Of a stretch of DNA of 10,539 bases, positions 1 to 7,431 are shown piece after piece. The stretch is taken from contig JAICJM010000136.1 of the NCBI GenBank assembly GCA_025928435.1, positions 1 to 10,539 of the forward strand, written 5' to 3'. The notes under the pieces were generated by a model. The model was not told the DNA's origin and did no database searches. It worked only from the letters and a program-made list of their open reading frames with translations. The DNA comes from Thermoleophilia bacterium (lineage in GTDB: Bacteria; Actinomycetota; Thermoleophilia; Gaiellales; JAICJC01). The position numbers were made by a program, and so were the translations under genes. The stretch's first letter is position 1. Each line of letters opens with the position of its first letter.

Positions 1-4
1 GAGA

Positions 5-77
5 TGGGCGGTACCGGTTTCGAACCAGTGACCTCCTGCGTGTAAGGCAGGCGCTCTCCCAGCTGAGCTAACCGCCC
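5..77 (-). tRNA. tRNA-Val (anticodon TAC)
   Basis: Read on the minus strand, this 73-nt stretch folds into a complete cloverleaf. The acceptor arm GGGCGGT pairs perfectly with ACCGCCC and is followed by discriminator A. The D arm is GCTC/GAGC, the anticodon stem is CCTGC/GCAGG around the loop CTTACAC (anticodon TAC, valine GTA/GTG codons), and the T arm is ACTGG/CCGGT around TTCGAAA. The terminal CCA is not encoded (TCTC follows), so it must be added by the nucleotidyltransferase. The gene is divergent from the histidine kinase gene, with 115 bp between them. Confidence 0.97.
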
Positions 78-130
78 TCGCTCACCGTCAGTCTAGAGGC
101 CGTCGCGCGCCCGCCGGCCTACCCGATCTC

Positions 131-153
131 GGGGAGGCAACCTCCCCAATTTT
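131..153 (+). terminator. Terminator-like hairpin upstream of the kinase gene
   Basis: GGGGAGG (131-137), loop CAA, CCTCCCC (141-147), then AATTTT (148-153). This is a 7-bp all-matched stem with a short T tract on the plus strand, the layout of an intrinsic terminator. No plus-strand gene is visible upstream in the window, so it could end transcription entering from the left, attenuate a long kinase leader, or be fortuitous. The rest of the 78-192 gap holds only candidate promoter sequence for the two divergent genes. Confidence 0.4.
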
Positions 154-180
154 GCGTAGGCTCCGTCAAGACGCCCGAAG

Positions 181-186
181 CACAAT
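181..186 (+). promoter_or_regulatory. Possible -10 box for a leaderless kinase transcript
   Basis: CACAAT lies 6 bases before the ATG at 193, where a -10 element would sit if transcription began at the start codon itself. No Shine-Dalgarno sequence is present before this ATG. No recognisable -35 is present at the usual distance, so the call rests on position and on similar arrangements at other genes in this window. Confidence 0.25.
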
Positions 187-192
187 CAGACC

Positions 193-3100
193 ATGCCGGA
201 TCCGTTTCCATCCGAGACCCTGCGCGAGATCGCCGACCGCGCCCGCGTGGCGCTCGGCGCCGACCAAGCGCTGGTGCTGCCGCTGTCGGGCGGGGACCCC
301 CTTCCGCCGGGCCCCGACGGCGGACCGAGCCTCTCGGCGCCGATCCGCATCGACGGCGATCCCGTGGCAACGCTCATCGTCAGCCGCGATCCGGGCGGAG
401 CGCCGTTCGGTGAGGAGTCGGCGCTGCTCTCGACCGTCTGCGAGCTGGCCGCGCACGCCATCGCGGCGTCGCGGCGAGCCGACCTGCGCACCGAGCAGCT
501 GACGCTCGTCCAGGCGGTCGCGAGCGCCGTCGGGGGCGCGACGTCGGTCGACGAGGCCTTCCGGATGGCGGCCAGCGCCGTCTTCGACCACACCCGCTAC
601 TCCGGCGTCACCGCGACGATGGTCGACCGCGCGGCCCGCGAGCAGGTGGTCGTGGTGGATCTCGGCAGCGACATCGCGACGACGCAGACGATCCGCCGCC
701 CGATCGACGCCGGCCTCGTCGGCGTCTGCATCGCCGAGGGCACCCAGATCATCCTCTCCGACGCCCCCTCGGACGAGCGCTACTCATGGTCGGCGGACGG
801 CCGCTGGGAGTCGCTGCTGCTGACCCCGGTCGAGGTCGAGGGCCGGTGCGAGGGCGTGCTCGAGCTCGCCGACGTCGCGCCCGACCGGTTCGACGCGGCC
901 GACGCGGCGCTCATGCAGGCCGTAGCCGACCAGGTGGCGACGGCGCTCGTCGGCGTCCGCCTGCGGGAACGCTCTCAGCGGCTCCAGCAGGAGTCGCAGC
1001 GACGGGCACAGCGGCTCGAGCTGGCGGCCGACCTCTCCCGCGAGATCGCCGCCACCGGCAGCGTCGACGAGCTCCTGCGCACGGTGACGATCACCCTCCA
1101 CCGCCACACCGACTACACGGCCGTGTGGACGGCGGGCGCCGACCATCGCCACGGCACCCAGCGAATGTGGACGATCACCCGCGGCCGCGACACGGTCGCC
1201 GTCTCGACCCATCCCCTCGACTCGGGGATCATCGGGCAGGTCGTGCGCACCGGGAAGCAGGCGCTGCTCGGCCGGTCGCACCTGGCCGACGCCGGTGGCG
1301 CCTGGGCGGCGGCCGGCTACGAGTCGCTGATCGCCACCCCGGTCGTCGTCGGGCGCCGGTGCGAGGCGGTCATCGGCCTCTCCGACCTGCGCGCCGACGA
1401 GTTCGACGAGTCCGACGCGCTGCTGATGCGCACCCTGGCCGAGCAGGTGGCGGCGGCGCTGCGCGGTGCCGCGCTGCGGGAGGAGTCCGACCGCCGCGCG
1501 ACCCGCCTGAACGTGGTCGCGGAGGTTGCCCGCGCCCTGCGCGACCCGGAGACGGTCGACCAGGCCCTGCACGACGCCGCCCAGGCCATCAGCCGCTACA
1601 CCGGCTACTCCGGCCTGACCGCGTGGGTCGTCGAGCCGATCCGGGGCGAGCGGCGGGCGGTCTTCGCCCGCGACCGCGGCACCGACGTCTACGTCGGGCT
1701 GCGCGTGCCCACGGGCGCCGGCATCCCGGGGGCCGCGATCACCTCCGGCAAGGTGCTGCGGCTGGGCCGGGCCGGCGACCACCCCGGCTTCTCGTGGCCC
1801 GGGCGCGACCCGAACAACTCCGTCCTGATCGCGCCCGTCATGGTCGAGGGGGCGTGCGCCGCGGCGCTCGTGATCGCCGACGAGCACCCGAACTGGTTCG
1901 ACACGGACGACGAGGAGCTCGTGAAGGCGATCTCCGACCACCTCGCCGCGGCGATCCGGGCGGTGCAGCTGCGCGAGGAGTCCGCCCGCCAGGCGCACCG
2001 GCTCTCCCTGGCCGCCGAGATCGCGGCGCTGCTGCCCGCCGAGGACACGCCCGAGAGCGCCATCCGCGTCGCCGCGCAGGCGGTGCACGAGCGCGGCCAC
2101 TACGACGCCGTCATGGCGATCACCGTCCTCGAGGAGAGCGACGAGCAGCTCGTCGTCGCCGACTTCGGGGCGTCGCGGCAGACGTTCACCGGCCTGCGGC
2201 GCCCGATCGGCCAGGGCATCACCGCGCGCACGATCAACTCCGGCCGCCAGAACCTGATCAACGGCCACGAGGACGACCCGGACTACGCGCCGTGGGGCGA
2301 CGAGGAGTCGTTCGACTCGCTGCTCTCGACGCCCGTGATGCTCGACGGCCACTGCGTCGCCGTGATCGAGGTGGCGAGCCGGCCGATGAACCAGTTCGAC
2401 CACTCCGACGAGGCGCTTATGGCGGCCGTCGCCGAGCAGCTCTCCGCCGCGCTGCGCGGCGTGCGGCTGCGCAGCGAGTCGGAGCGCCGGTCCCAGCGGC
2501 TCGCCCTCACAGCGTCCGTCTCGAGCGCCGTGGCAGGGGCCGACGGCGTCCAGGCGGTGCTGCGGGCGGCCGCGGACGCGATCTTCGACCCGACCGACTA
2601 CGGCGCGGTCACGGCGGTGCTGGGGATGCCGGAGACCGACGAGTACACCATCGTCACCGACCGCGTGCGCGTGGGCGAGTCGACCGACGGGACGCGCGTG
2701 CCGCTGGCCGCCGGCGCCGCCGGCCGCGCGCTCACGACCGGCGAGCAGATCGTCGTCGGGCACCTGGAGGGTGACCAGCCCCCGCTGGCCTACCAGTCGG
2801 CGCTCGTGACGCCCGTGTTCGAGGGGCCGACCGCGGCCGCGATCGCGCTCTATGACCACCGTCGCGACCGCTTCGACGCCGCCGACGCGACGCTGATGCG
2901 CACCGTCGCCGAGCAGCTCATCGCCACCCTGCGGGCGGTGCGCCTGCGCGACGAGTCCGAGCAGCGCTCGAGCCGGCTGGCGCTGACGACCGAGGTGGCG
3001 GGCGCCATCGCGTCGGCGCAGACCATCGACGAGGTGCTGGCCGCGGTGGTCGAGACCGTCTACCTCGGCCGGGGGTACTCGGCCGCGGTCGCGATCCGGG

Positions 3101-4158
3101 TGCTGCCGGAAGAGGGCGAGCAGGTCGTCGTCGCCAACCTCGGCGACGAGGGCACGACCGCCGCCGGCCTGCACCGCCGCGTCGATGCCGGCACCGTCGG
3201 CACCGTGATCGCCTCGGGCGAGCAGGTCGTGCTGGGGAACGCGCAGGCCCACCCCGCCTTCGACTGGCCGGCCCCGATCCCGCTCCCGTCGGAGCTCCTC
3301 ACGCCGGTCATCGTCGACGGCGAGTGCCTCGCGGTGATCGGCGTCTACGACGGCCACCGCGACCGCTTCGACGCCGCGGACGCGCTCGCGATGCGCACCG
3401 TCGCCGACCAGGTTGCCGCCACGTGCCGCGGCGTCCTCCTGCGCGAGCAGTCCGAGCAGCGGGCCGAGCGGCTGGCCGCCCTCGAGCGCCGCCACCGCGA
3501 GCTGATGGAGCGGCTCGTGCGCGCCCAGGAGCAGGAGCGCTCGCGCGTCGCCGCCGACCTGCACGACGACACGATCCAGGTCATGTCGGCCTGTGTGATC
3601 TCGCTCGACAGCGTGCGCCTGGCCATGCAGGACGGCAAGGTCGAACGGGCGCGGCGCGGCCTCGAGCAGGTCGCCGACCTCATCTCGGGGGCGGTCGAAC
3701 GGACGCGGCGGATGACGTTCGACCTGCGCCCGGCCGTGCTCTGGCACCACGGCCTGGTCGTCGCGCTCGAGCAGGCGCTGCACACGCTCGAGAGCGAGAC
3801 GGGGATCGCGACGAGCCTCGAGGTGATCGGCCTCGAGCGCCGGATCGACTCGACGATGGAGACGCTGGTCTTCCGCTCGATCACCGAGATCCTCGCCAAC
3901 GCGCGCATGCACTCGGAGGCGAAGTCGGTGCGCGTCCGGATCGAGCGCGGCGCAGGCGTCCTGCACGTCCGCGTGGTCGACGACGGGCGTGGGTTCGACC
4001 TGGACACGGCGCTCGCCCGGGCGCGGAGGACGAACCACCTCGGCCTGGAGTCGCTGATGGAGCGCGTCGACGCCGCCGGCGGCCGGGTCGAGATCACGAC
4101 GGCACCCGGACAGGGCACGGTCGTCGAGATCGCCCAGCCGCTCTGGCCCGGCGACTGA
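193..4158 (+). CDS. Multi-GAF sensor histidine kinase (HisKA_3/HATPase_c, NarL/DesK-type core)
   Basis: This 1321-residue protein has no membrane segment or signal peptide, so it should be a cytoplasmic sensor. Residues about 1-95 form a shortened, degenerate GAF. Six full GAF modules follow (roughly 100-262, 270-430, 440-595, 605-760, 770-920 and 935-1085), joined by charged helices of the type LRGVRLRxESERR that look like signalling coiled coils. The kinase core then begins: the HisKA_3 H-box has phosphoacceptor His1124 in DLHDDTIQ, the N-box has Asn1236 (ILANARMH), the G1 box is D1263-D-G-R-G1267, and the G2 region is HLGL (1282-1285) with GLESLMERV. All catalytic boxes look intact, so autophosphorylation is expected. 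Partners of this kinase class are usually NarL/LuxR-type regulators, but none is encoded here, so the target is unknown. ATG at 193 is chosen because the first GAF begins directly after it. The bound ligand cannot be told from sequence. Confidence 0.93.
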   Translation: MPDPFPSETLREIADRARVALGADQALVLPLSGGDPLPPGPDGGPSLSAPIRIDGDPVATLIVSRDPGGAPFGEESALLSTVCELAAHAIAASRRADLRTEQLTLVQAVASAVGGATSVDEAFRMAASAVFDHTRYSGVTATMVDRAAREQVVVVDLGSDIATTQTIRRPIDAGLVGVCIAEGTQIILSDAPSDERYSWSADGRWESLLLTPVEVEGRCEGVLELADVAPDRFDAADAALMQAVADQVATALVGVRLRERSQRLQQESQRRAQRLELAADLSREIAATGSVDELLRTVTITLHRHTDYTAVWTAGADHRHGTQRMWTITRGRDTVAVSTHPLDSGIIGQVVRTGKQALLGRSHLADAGGAWAAAGYESLIATPVVVGRRCEAVIGLSDLRADEFDESDALLMRTLAEQVAAALRGAALREESDRRATRLNVVAEVARALRDPETVDQALHDAAQAISRYTGYSGLTAWVVEPIRGERRAVFARDRGTDVYVGLRVPTGAGIPGAAITSGKVLRLGRAGDHPGFSWPGRDPNNSVLIAPVMVEGACAAALVIADEHPNWFDTDDEELVKAISDHLAAAIRAVQLREESARQAHRLSLAAEIAALLPAEDTPESAIRVAAQAVHERGHYDAVMAITVLEESDEQLVVADFGASRQTFTGLRRPIGQGITARTINSGRQNLINGHEDDPDYAPWGDEESFDSLLSTPVMLDGHCVAVIEVASRPMNQFDHSDEALMAAVAEQLSAALRGVRLRSESERRSQRLALTASVSSAVAGADGVQAVLRAAADAIFDPTDYGAVTAVLGMPETDEYTIVTDRVRVGESTDGTRVPLAAGAAGRALTTGEQIVVGHLEGDQPPLAYQSALVTPVFEGPTAAAIALYDHRRDRFDAADATLMRTVAEQLIATLRAVRLRDESEQRSSRLALTTEVAGAIASAQTIDEVLAAVVETVYLGRGYSAAVAIRVLPEEGEQVVVANLGDEGTTAAGLHRRVDAGTVGTVIASGEQVVLGNAQAHPAFDWPAPIPLPSELLTPVIVDGECLAVIGVYDGHRDRFDAADALAMRTVADQVAATCRGVLLREQSEQRAERLAALERRHRELMERLVRAQEQERSRVAADLHDDTIQVMSACVISLDSVRLAMQDGKVERARRGLEQVADLISGAVERTRRMTFDLRPAVLWHHGLVVALEQALHTLESETGIATSLEVIGLERRIDSTMETLVFRSITEILANARMHSEAKSVRVRIERGAGVLHVRVVDDGRGFDLDTALARARRTNHLGLESLMERVDAAGGRVEITTAPGQGTVVEIAQPLWPGD

Positions 4159-4172
4159 CTGCCTGGCATGCA

Positions 4173-4200
4173 GGGGACAGTCCCCGCGGGGACTGTCCCC
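4173..4200. repeat. Perfect 28-bp palindrome between convergent genes
   Basis: The arm GGGGACAGTCCCC (4173-4185) is followed by GC and then by its exact reverse complement GGGGACTGTCCCC (4188-4200), so all 28 bases are self-complementary. It fills most of the 52-bp gap between the kinase stop (4158) and the stop of the minus-strand GH15 gene (4211). As RNA from either strand it would make a very strong hairpin, so a bidirectional terminator is plausible although no T tract follows. The arms are themselves palindrome-like (GGGGAC/GTCCCC), as in dispersed REP-type elements; whether copies occur elsewhere in the genome cannot be seen here. Confidence 0.8.
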
Positions 4201-4202
4201 AT

Positions 4203-4211
4203 GGTCTGACC
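4203..4211. repeat. REP-like core GGTCTGACC
   Basis: GGTC-T-GACC is a 9-bp imperfect palindrome two bases after the 28-bp palindrome, and its last base is the first base of the complement of the GH15 stop codon. GGTCWGACC-type cores are familiar from REP elements linked to RAYT transposases. Here only one short copy is present and no transposase is nearby, so the assignment is tentative. Confidence 0.3.
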
Positions 4212-6007
4212 TAGCCGAGCTGGCGGTCGAGGTTCACGGCCGCGCTGATCAGCGAGAGGTGGGTGAAGGCCTGGGGGAAGTTCCCGAGCGCCTCGCCCGA
4301 CGGGCCGATCTCCTCGGAGTACAGGCCGAGGTGGTTCGCGTACGTGAGCATCTTCTCGAACACGAGCCGCGCCTCCTCGACCCGGCCGGCGCGGGCGAGC
4401 GCCTCGACGTACCAGAAGGTGCAGATCGAGAAGGTGCCCTCCTCGCCCTGGAGGCCGTCCGGCGAGGCCTCCGCGTTGTAGCGGTAGACGAGGCTGTCGG
4501 CGACGAGCTCGCGCCCGATGGCGTCGAGCGTGCGCAGCCAGCGCGGGTCCTTCGGCGCGATGAACTTCGTGAGCGGCATGAGCAGGAGCGAGGCGTCGAG
4601 CACGTCGGAGCCGTAGTGCTGCACGAACGCGCCGCGCGTGTCGTTCCAGCCCCGGGTCATCACCTGCTCGGTGATGCGGTCACGCGCGTCGAGCCACTTC
4701 ACCAGGTCGCCCGGCAGGCCGCGGTAGCGGCCCATGCGCACCGCCCGCTCGATCGCAACCCATGACATGAGCCGCGAGTAGGTGAAGTCCTGGCGCCCGC
4801 CGCGCGTCTCCCAGATGCCCTCGTCGGCCTGGTCCCAGTTTTCGCACAGCCACTCGACGATCTTGCGCAGCTCGACCCAGGAGTCGTAGGAGATGGGCTC
4901 GCCGTACTTGTTGTAGAGGTAGATCGAGTCGATCAGCTCGCCGTAGATGTCGAGCTGGAGCTGGGTCGCCGCGCCGTTCCCGATCCGCACCGGCGCCGAG
5001 CCGGCGTAGCCCTCGAGGTGGGTCAGCACCTCCTCGGGCAGGTCGGCGCGGCCGTCGACGCCGTACATGATCTGGAGCGGCCCGCCCTCGCCGAACGTGG
5101 TCTCGCCGAAGCGGTCGGTCAGCCAGGTGATGAACGACTCCGCCTCCTCGGTGAACCCGAGCCGCAGGAGCGCGTAGAGCGAGAAGGCCGCGTCGCGCAC
5201 CCAGGTGTAGCGGTAGTCCCAGTTTCGCTCGCCGCCGATGTGCTCCGGGAGGCTCGTGGTGGCCGCGGCCACGATGGCACCGGTGGGCCGGTACGTGAGC
5301 AGCTTCAGGGTGAGCGCCGAGCGGTTCACCATCTCCCGCCACCGGCCCTTGTAGACCGAGTGGGAGAGCCATCCGCGCCAGAAGCGCACGGTGCTCTCGA
5401 ACGACTCCGCGGCGGCCGCCTCGCTGAGGGGGCGCAGCTTCTCCCCGCGCCCGTTTACCTGCAGGACGAAGGTCGCGCTCTTTCCGTTCGCGAGGTCGAA
5501 CTGGGCCGTGACGTCGTCGCCGTGCACCTCGAGCGGGACGTTCGTCGCGAGCGTCAGGGAGAGCGCCGGAGTGTTGAAGATCGCCCCGCCGTCGTAGGGT
5601 TCGACCTCGTGCCGCTCGCGGGCGTAGTCGAAGCGGGGCCGGCACTCGAGGGCGAAGCGCATCTCGCCCCGGACTGCCACCACCTGCCGCACCAGCCGGC
5701 GGGGGTGGCGCGGGTCGCGGTGGATGGGCATGAAGTCGTGCACCTCGCCGACGCCGTCGGGCGTGAGGAAGCGGGTGATGAGGACGTTCGTGTCCGGGAA
5801 GTAGAGCTGCCGCACGGTGGAGCCGCCGTTCACCGGCGCGATCCGGTAGAAGCCGCCCTTCTCCGCATCGAGGATCGAGGCGAACACGCTGGGCGAGTCG
5901 AAGCGGGGGCAGCAGAACCAGTCGATCGTGCCGTCCGTGCCGACCAGCGCGACGCTGTGCAGGTCGCCGATGACGCCGTGCTCGGCGATGGGCAGGTAGT
6001 CGCTCAT
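4211..6007 (-). CDS. Glycoside hydrolase family 15 protein (trehalase or glucoamylase-like)
   Basis: This 598-residue soluble enzyme is full length for bacterial GH15 proteins. The N-terminal part (about 1-210) opens with [10 protein letters not shown] and [18 protein letters not shown], typical of the family's beta-sandwich domain. The (alpha/alpha)6 barrel follows from about residue 225, with [17 protein letters not shown] (259-275) and [20 protein letters not shown] near the C-terminus. The two expected catalytic glutamates are visible: the general acid in DEGIWE (Glu400) and the general base in GEEGTF (Glu522/523). GH15 members invert alpha-glucosidic linkages. Actinobacterial homologues include trehalases as well as glucoamylases, so the substrate (trehalose, maltodextrin or glycogen fragments) is open. 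No secretion signal is seen, favouring intracellular turnover of trehalose or glycogen. It is convergent with the kinase gene and divergent from tRNA-Asp. There is no Shine-Dalgarno before the ATG at 6007; the conserved N-terminus supports that start. Confidence 0.93.
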   Translation of the reverse strand: MSDYLPIAEHGVIGDLHSVALVGTDGTIDWFCCPRFDSPSVFASILDAEKGGFYRIAPVNGGSTVRQLYFPDTNVLITRFLTPDGVGEVHDFMPIHRDPRHPRRLVRQVVAVRGEMRFALECRPRFDYARERHEVEPYDGGAIFNTPALSLTLATNVPLEVHGDDVTAQFDLANGKSATFVLQVNGRGEKLRPLSEAAAAESFESTVRFWRGWLSHSVYKGRWREMVNRSALTLKLLTYRPTGAIVAAATTSLPEHIGGERNWDYRYTWVRDAAFSLYALLRLGFTEEAESFITWLTDRFGETTFGEGGPLQIMYGVDGRADLPEEVLTHLEGYAGSAPVRIGNGAATQLQLDIYGELIDSIYLYNKYGEPISYDSWVELRKIVEWLCENWDQADEGIWETRGGRQDFTYSRLMSWVAIERAVRMGRYRGLPGDLVKWLDARDRITEQVMTRGWNDTRGAFVQHYGSDVLDASLLLMPLTKFIAPKDPRWLRTLDAIGRELVADSLVYRYNAEASPDGLQGEEGTFSICTFWYVEALARAGRVEEARLVFEKMLTYANHLGLYSEEIGPSGEALGNFPQAFTHLSLISAAVNLDRQLG

Positions 6008-6056
6008 GGTGCAGGCGGAGGTCTACAAGATGGGCCGGATGCGGGCAAGCCGGGGC

Positions 6057-6062
6057 TATACT
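6057..6062 (+). promoter_or_regulatory. Probable -10 box for tRNA-Asp
   Basis: TATACT is one base from the TATAAT consensus and stands out in very GC-rich surroundings. It lies 41 bases upstream of the tRNA-Asp 5' end, which would give a leader of about 35 nt for RNase P to remove. The matching -35 position (around 6034-6039) shows no good TTGACA. The box lies in the 96-bp divergent region shared with the GH15 gene. Confidence 0.45.
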
Positions 6063-6103
6063 CCGCCGGCCGCCGGGCCGGTTCACCGGGCCCGTGCGAC
6101 CGC

Positions 6104-6177
6104 GGGGGCGTAGTTCAGCTGGTTAGAACGCCGGCCTGTCACGCCGGAGGTCGCGGGTTCGAGTCCCGTCGCTCCCG
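6104..6177 (+). tRNA. tRNA-Asp (anticodon GTC)
   Basis: A 74-nt cloverleaf. The acceptor arm GGGGGCG pairs with CGCTCCC (one G-U pair), with discriminator G. The D arm is GTTC/GAAC, the anticodon stem is CCGGC/GCCGG around CTGTCAC (anticodon GTC, aspartate), and the T arm is GCGGG/CCCGT (one G-U pair) around TTCGAGT. CCA is not encoded. The 3' end stops two bases before the stop codon of the oppositely oriented LtrA gene, leaving no room for a separate terminator. Confidence 0.97.
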
Positions 6178-6179
6178 TC

Positions 6180-7385
6180 CTACGTCTCAGCCGTCTCGAG
6201 TCGTTCGAGGGGCGAGGGCTCGCCCCGGGCGATGCGACGGGCGGCAGCGACGTGCTCGCTCACGATGACGGCCACGACGACCGCGAGGACGAGGCTCGTC
6301 AGTGCGAGCGCCGGCACGACGAATCCCAGCGCCCCGGCCACGGCGCATCCGGCGGCACCGGCGACCCGTTTCGGGGCGAACGTGCCGGCCACGCGCCTCC
6401 GGAAGGCCGCGAGCCCCAGCAGATAGAGGCCGGGGCCCGCTGCCACCGCCACGATCTCGGCCGCGGAGAGGCCCGCGGTCGGGTGGGCGATCGCGACCTC
6501 ATCGCCGACGGCGGCGACGATCACCCCCGCGACGAGGACGACATGGAGGTACGTGTAGGCGTCGCGCGCCATCTCGACGCGGCGCTCGGCCAGTTCCAGC
6601 CGGCGCTGCGCGATCTGCGCGACGTAGCTGAAGTAGAGCCACCAGAGCGCCGCGGTGGTCAAAAAGGCGACGGCGAACGCCGCGGCGCGGGCGGGCGTGA
6701 GGTCGAGCTGCGCCGTTGTGGCGCCCGTGACGACGATCGACTCGCCGAGCGCGATGATCACGAATAGCTGGAAGCGCTCGGCGAAGTGCGCCGTCTCGAC
6801 CTGCCAGGCCGAGGTGGGGATCCGTGCCGCGAAGGGCACCCAGTAGGTGACGATCGGCGCCGTGTAGTCGAGCGCGAGTGCTGCGAGCCAGAGCCACGGC
6901 CGGGCCGTCCCCCCGGCCAGCGCGCCGGCGAGCCAGAGCGCGCCGGCGACGGTGAACCACGTCAGGATCCGGCCGGCGCGGCGCCGCTCCATCGTTCCGG
7001 CCTCCGCCGATGCGAAGGTGAGGAAGAGGTGGCGGCCGACCTGGATCGTCACGTACGCGCCGGCGAACAGGAGGGCCCGATCTTCGAACGCACGCGGGAC
7101 GGCGATGGCGAGCAGCAGGCTCGCCAGCATGATCCCGATCAGGAGCAGGCGCACCACGACCGAGTCCGGATCGAGCTCGTTCGTGACCCAGGTCGTGTAG
7201 TTCCACGCCCACCAGACGACGAGCAGCGCAACCGCCGCTCGCCCGGCGCCGCGCCACGACAGGTCGTGCAGCAGGAGGTGCGAGACCTGCGTCACCGCGA
7301 AGACGAAGACGAGGTCGTAGAACAGCTCGACCGCCGTCGTCCGCTGCTCCTGGCCCTCCGCCCGAGCGCGCTGGAACCGAGCCAC
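6180..7385 (-). CDS. LtrA family (low temperature requirement protein A) membrane protein
   Basis: This 401-residue integral membrane protein has many hydrophobic segments along its length and a basic C-terminal tail. Family signatures are present in order: VELFYDLVFVFAVTQ near the N-terminus (19-33), FAERFQLFVIIALGESIV (201-218), and HVVLVAGVIVAAVGDEVAI (281-299). LtrA was named from a Listeria low-temperature growth phenotype; its biochemical function is not established. The GTG at 7385 is chosen because it starts a protein of the usual length just before the first signature and has a TAGGCT box 7 bases upstream. The open frame runs on to 7631, but that extension lies opposite the divergent acetyltransferase gene and shows no family similarity. 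The 3' end almost touches tRNA-Asp, tail to tail. Confidence 0.9.
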   Translation of the reverse strand: MARFQRARAEGQEQRTTAVELFYDLVFVFAVTQVSHLLLHDLSWRGAGRAAVALLVVWWAWNYTTWVTNELDPDSVVVRLLLIGIMLASLLLAIAVPRAFEDRALLFAGAYVTIQVGRHLFLTFASAEAGTMERRRAGRILTWFTVAGALWLAGALAGGTARPWLWLAALALDYTAPIVTYWVPFAARIPTSAWQVETAHFAERFQLFVIIALGESIVVTGATTAQLDLTPARAAAFAVAFLTTAALWWLYFSYVAQIAQRRLELAERRVEMARDAYTYLHVVLVAGVIVAAVGDEVAIAHPTAGLSAAEIVAVAAGPGLYLLGLAAFRRRVAGTFAPKRVAGAAGCAVAGALGFVVPALALTSLVLAVVVAVIVSEHVAAARRIARGEPSPLERLETAET

Positions 7386-7392
7386 GCCGGGG

Positions 7393-7398
7393 AGCCTA
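7393..7398 (-). promoter_or_regulatory. Possible -10 box for a leaderless LtrA transcript
   Basis: On the minus strand, TAGGCT (TANNNT pattern) is followed by 7 bases and then the GTG start at 7385. That spacing places the transcription start at the initiation codon. There is no convincing Shine-Dalgarno at proper distance and no clear -35. Confidence 0.35.
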
Positions 7399-7417
7399 CC
7401 CTCGCGGTGCGGTGAAA

Positions 7418-7423
7418 TATCGT
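7418..7423 (+). promoter_or_regulatory. Possible -10 box for a leaderless acetyltransferase transcript
   Basis: TATCGT (TANNNT pattern) lies in the only A/T-rich patch (GAAATAT) of the 46-bp divergent gap, 8 bases before the ATG at 7432. No Shine-Dalgarno is present. The box is back to back with the proposed LtrA -10, so the two promoters would overlap. Confidence 0.35.
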
Positions 7424-7431
7424 CCCCGTCG

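Noticed and set aside
786..2774. 662-codon plus-strand frame inside the kinase gene
   Set aside because: It is an out-of-frame Arg/Ala/Gly/Pro-rich shadow of the kinase with no domain.
847..3327. GAF cysteines as bilin-binding sites (phytochrome or cyanobacteriochrome-like)
   Set aside because: The conserved Cys lies in a beta strand after the TPV motif, not in the helix position with a following His used for chromophore attachment.
784..4038. Very long minus-strand open frame (1084 codons) opposite the kinase gene
   Set aside because: Its Arg/Gly/Asp-rich translation has no recognisable domain and mirrors the repeated GAF codons; a long antisense frame is expected in such GC-rich DNA.
193..4158. 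CRISPR-like or nucleotide-level repeat array in the kinase region
   Set aside because: The periodicity is at protein level (about 165 residues) with diverged DNA; there are no short identical repeats with spacers.
1..6177. tRNA genes as integration sites of a genomic island
   Set aside because: No integrase, no direct repeat of a tRNA 3' end and no compositional change is visible in the window.
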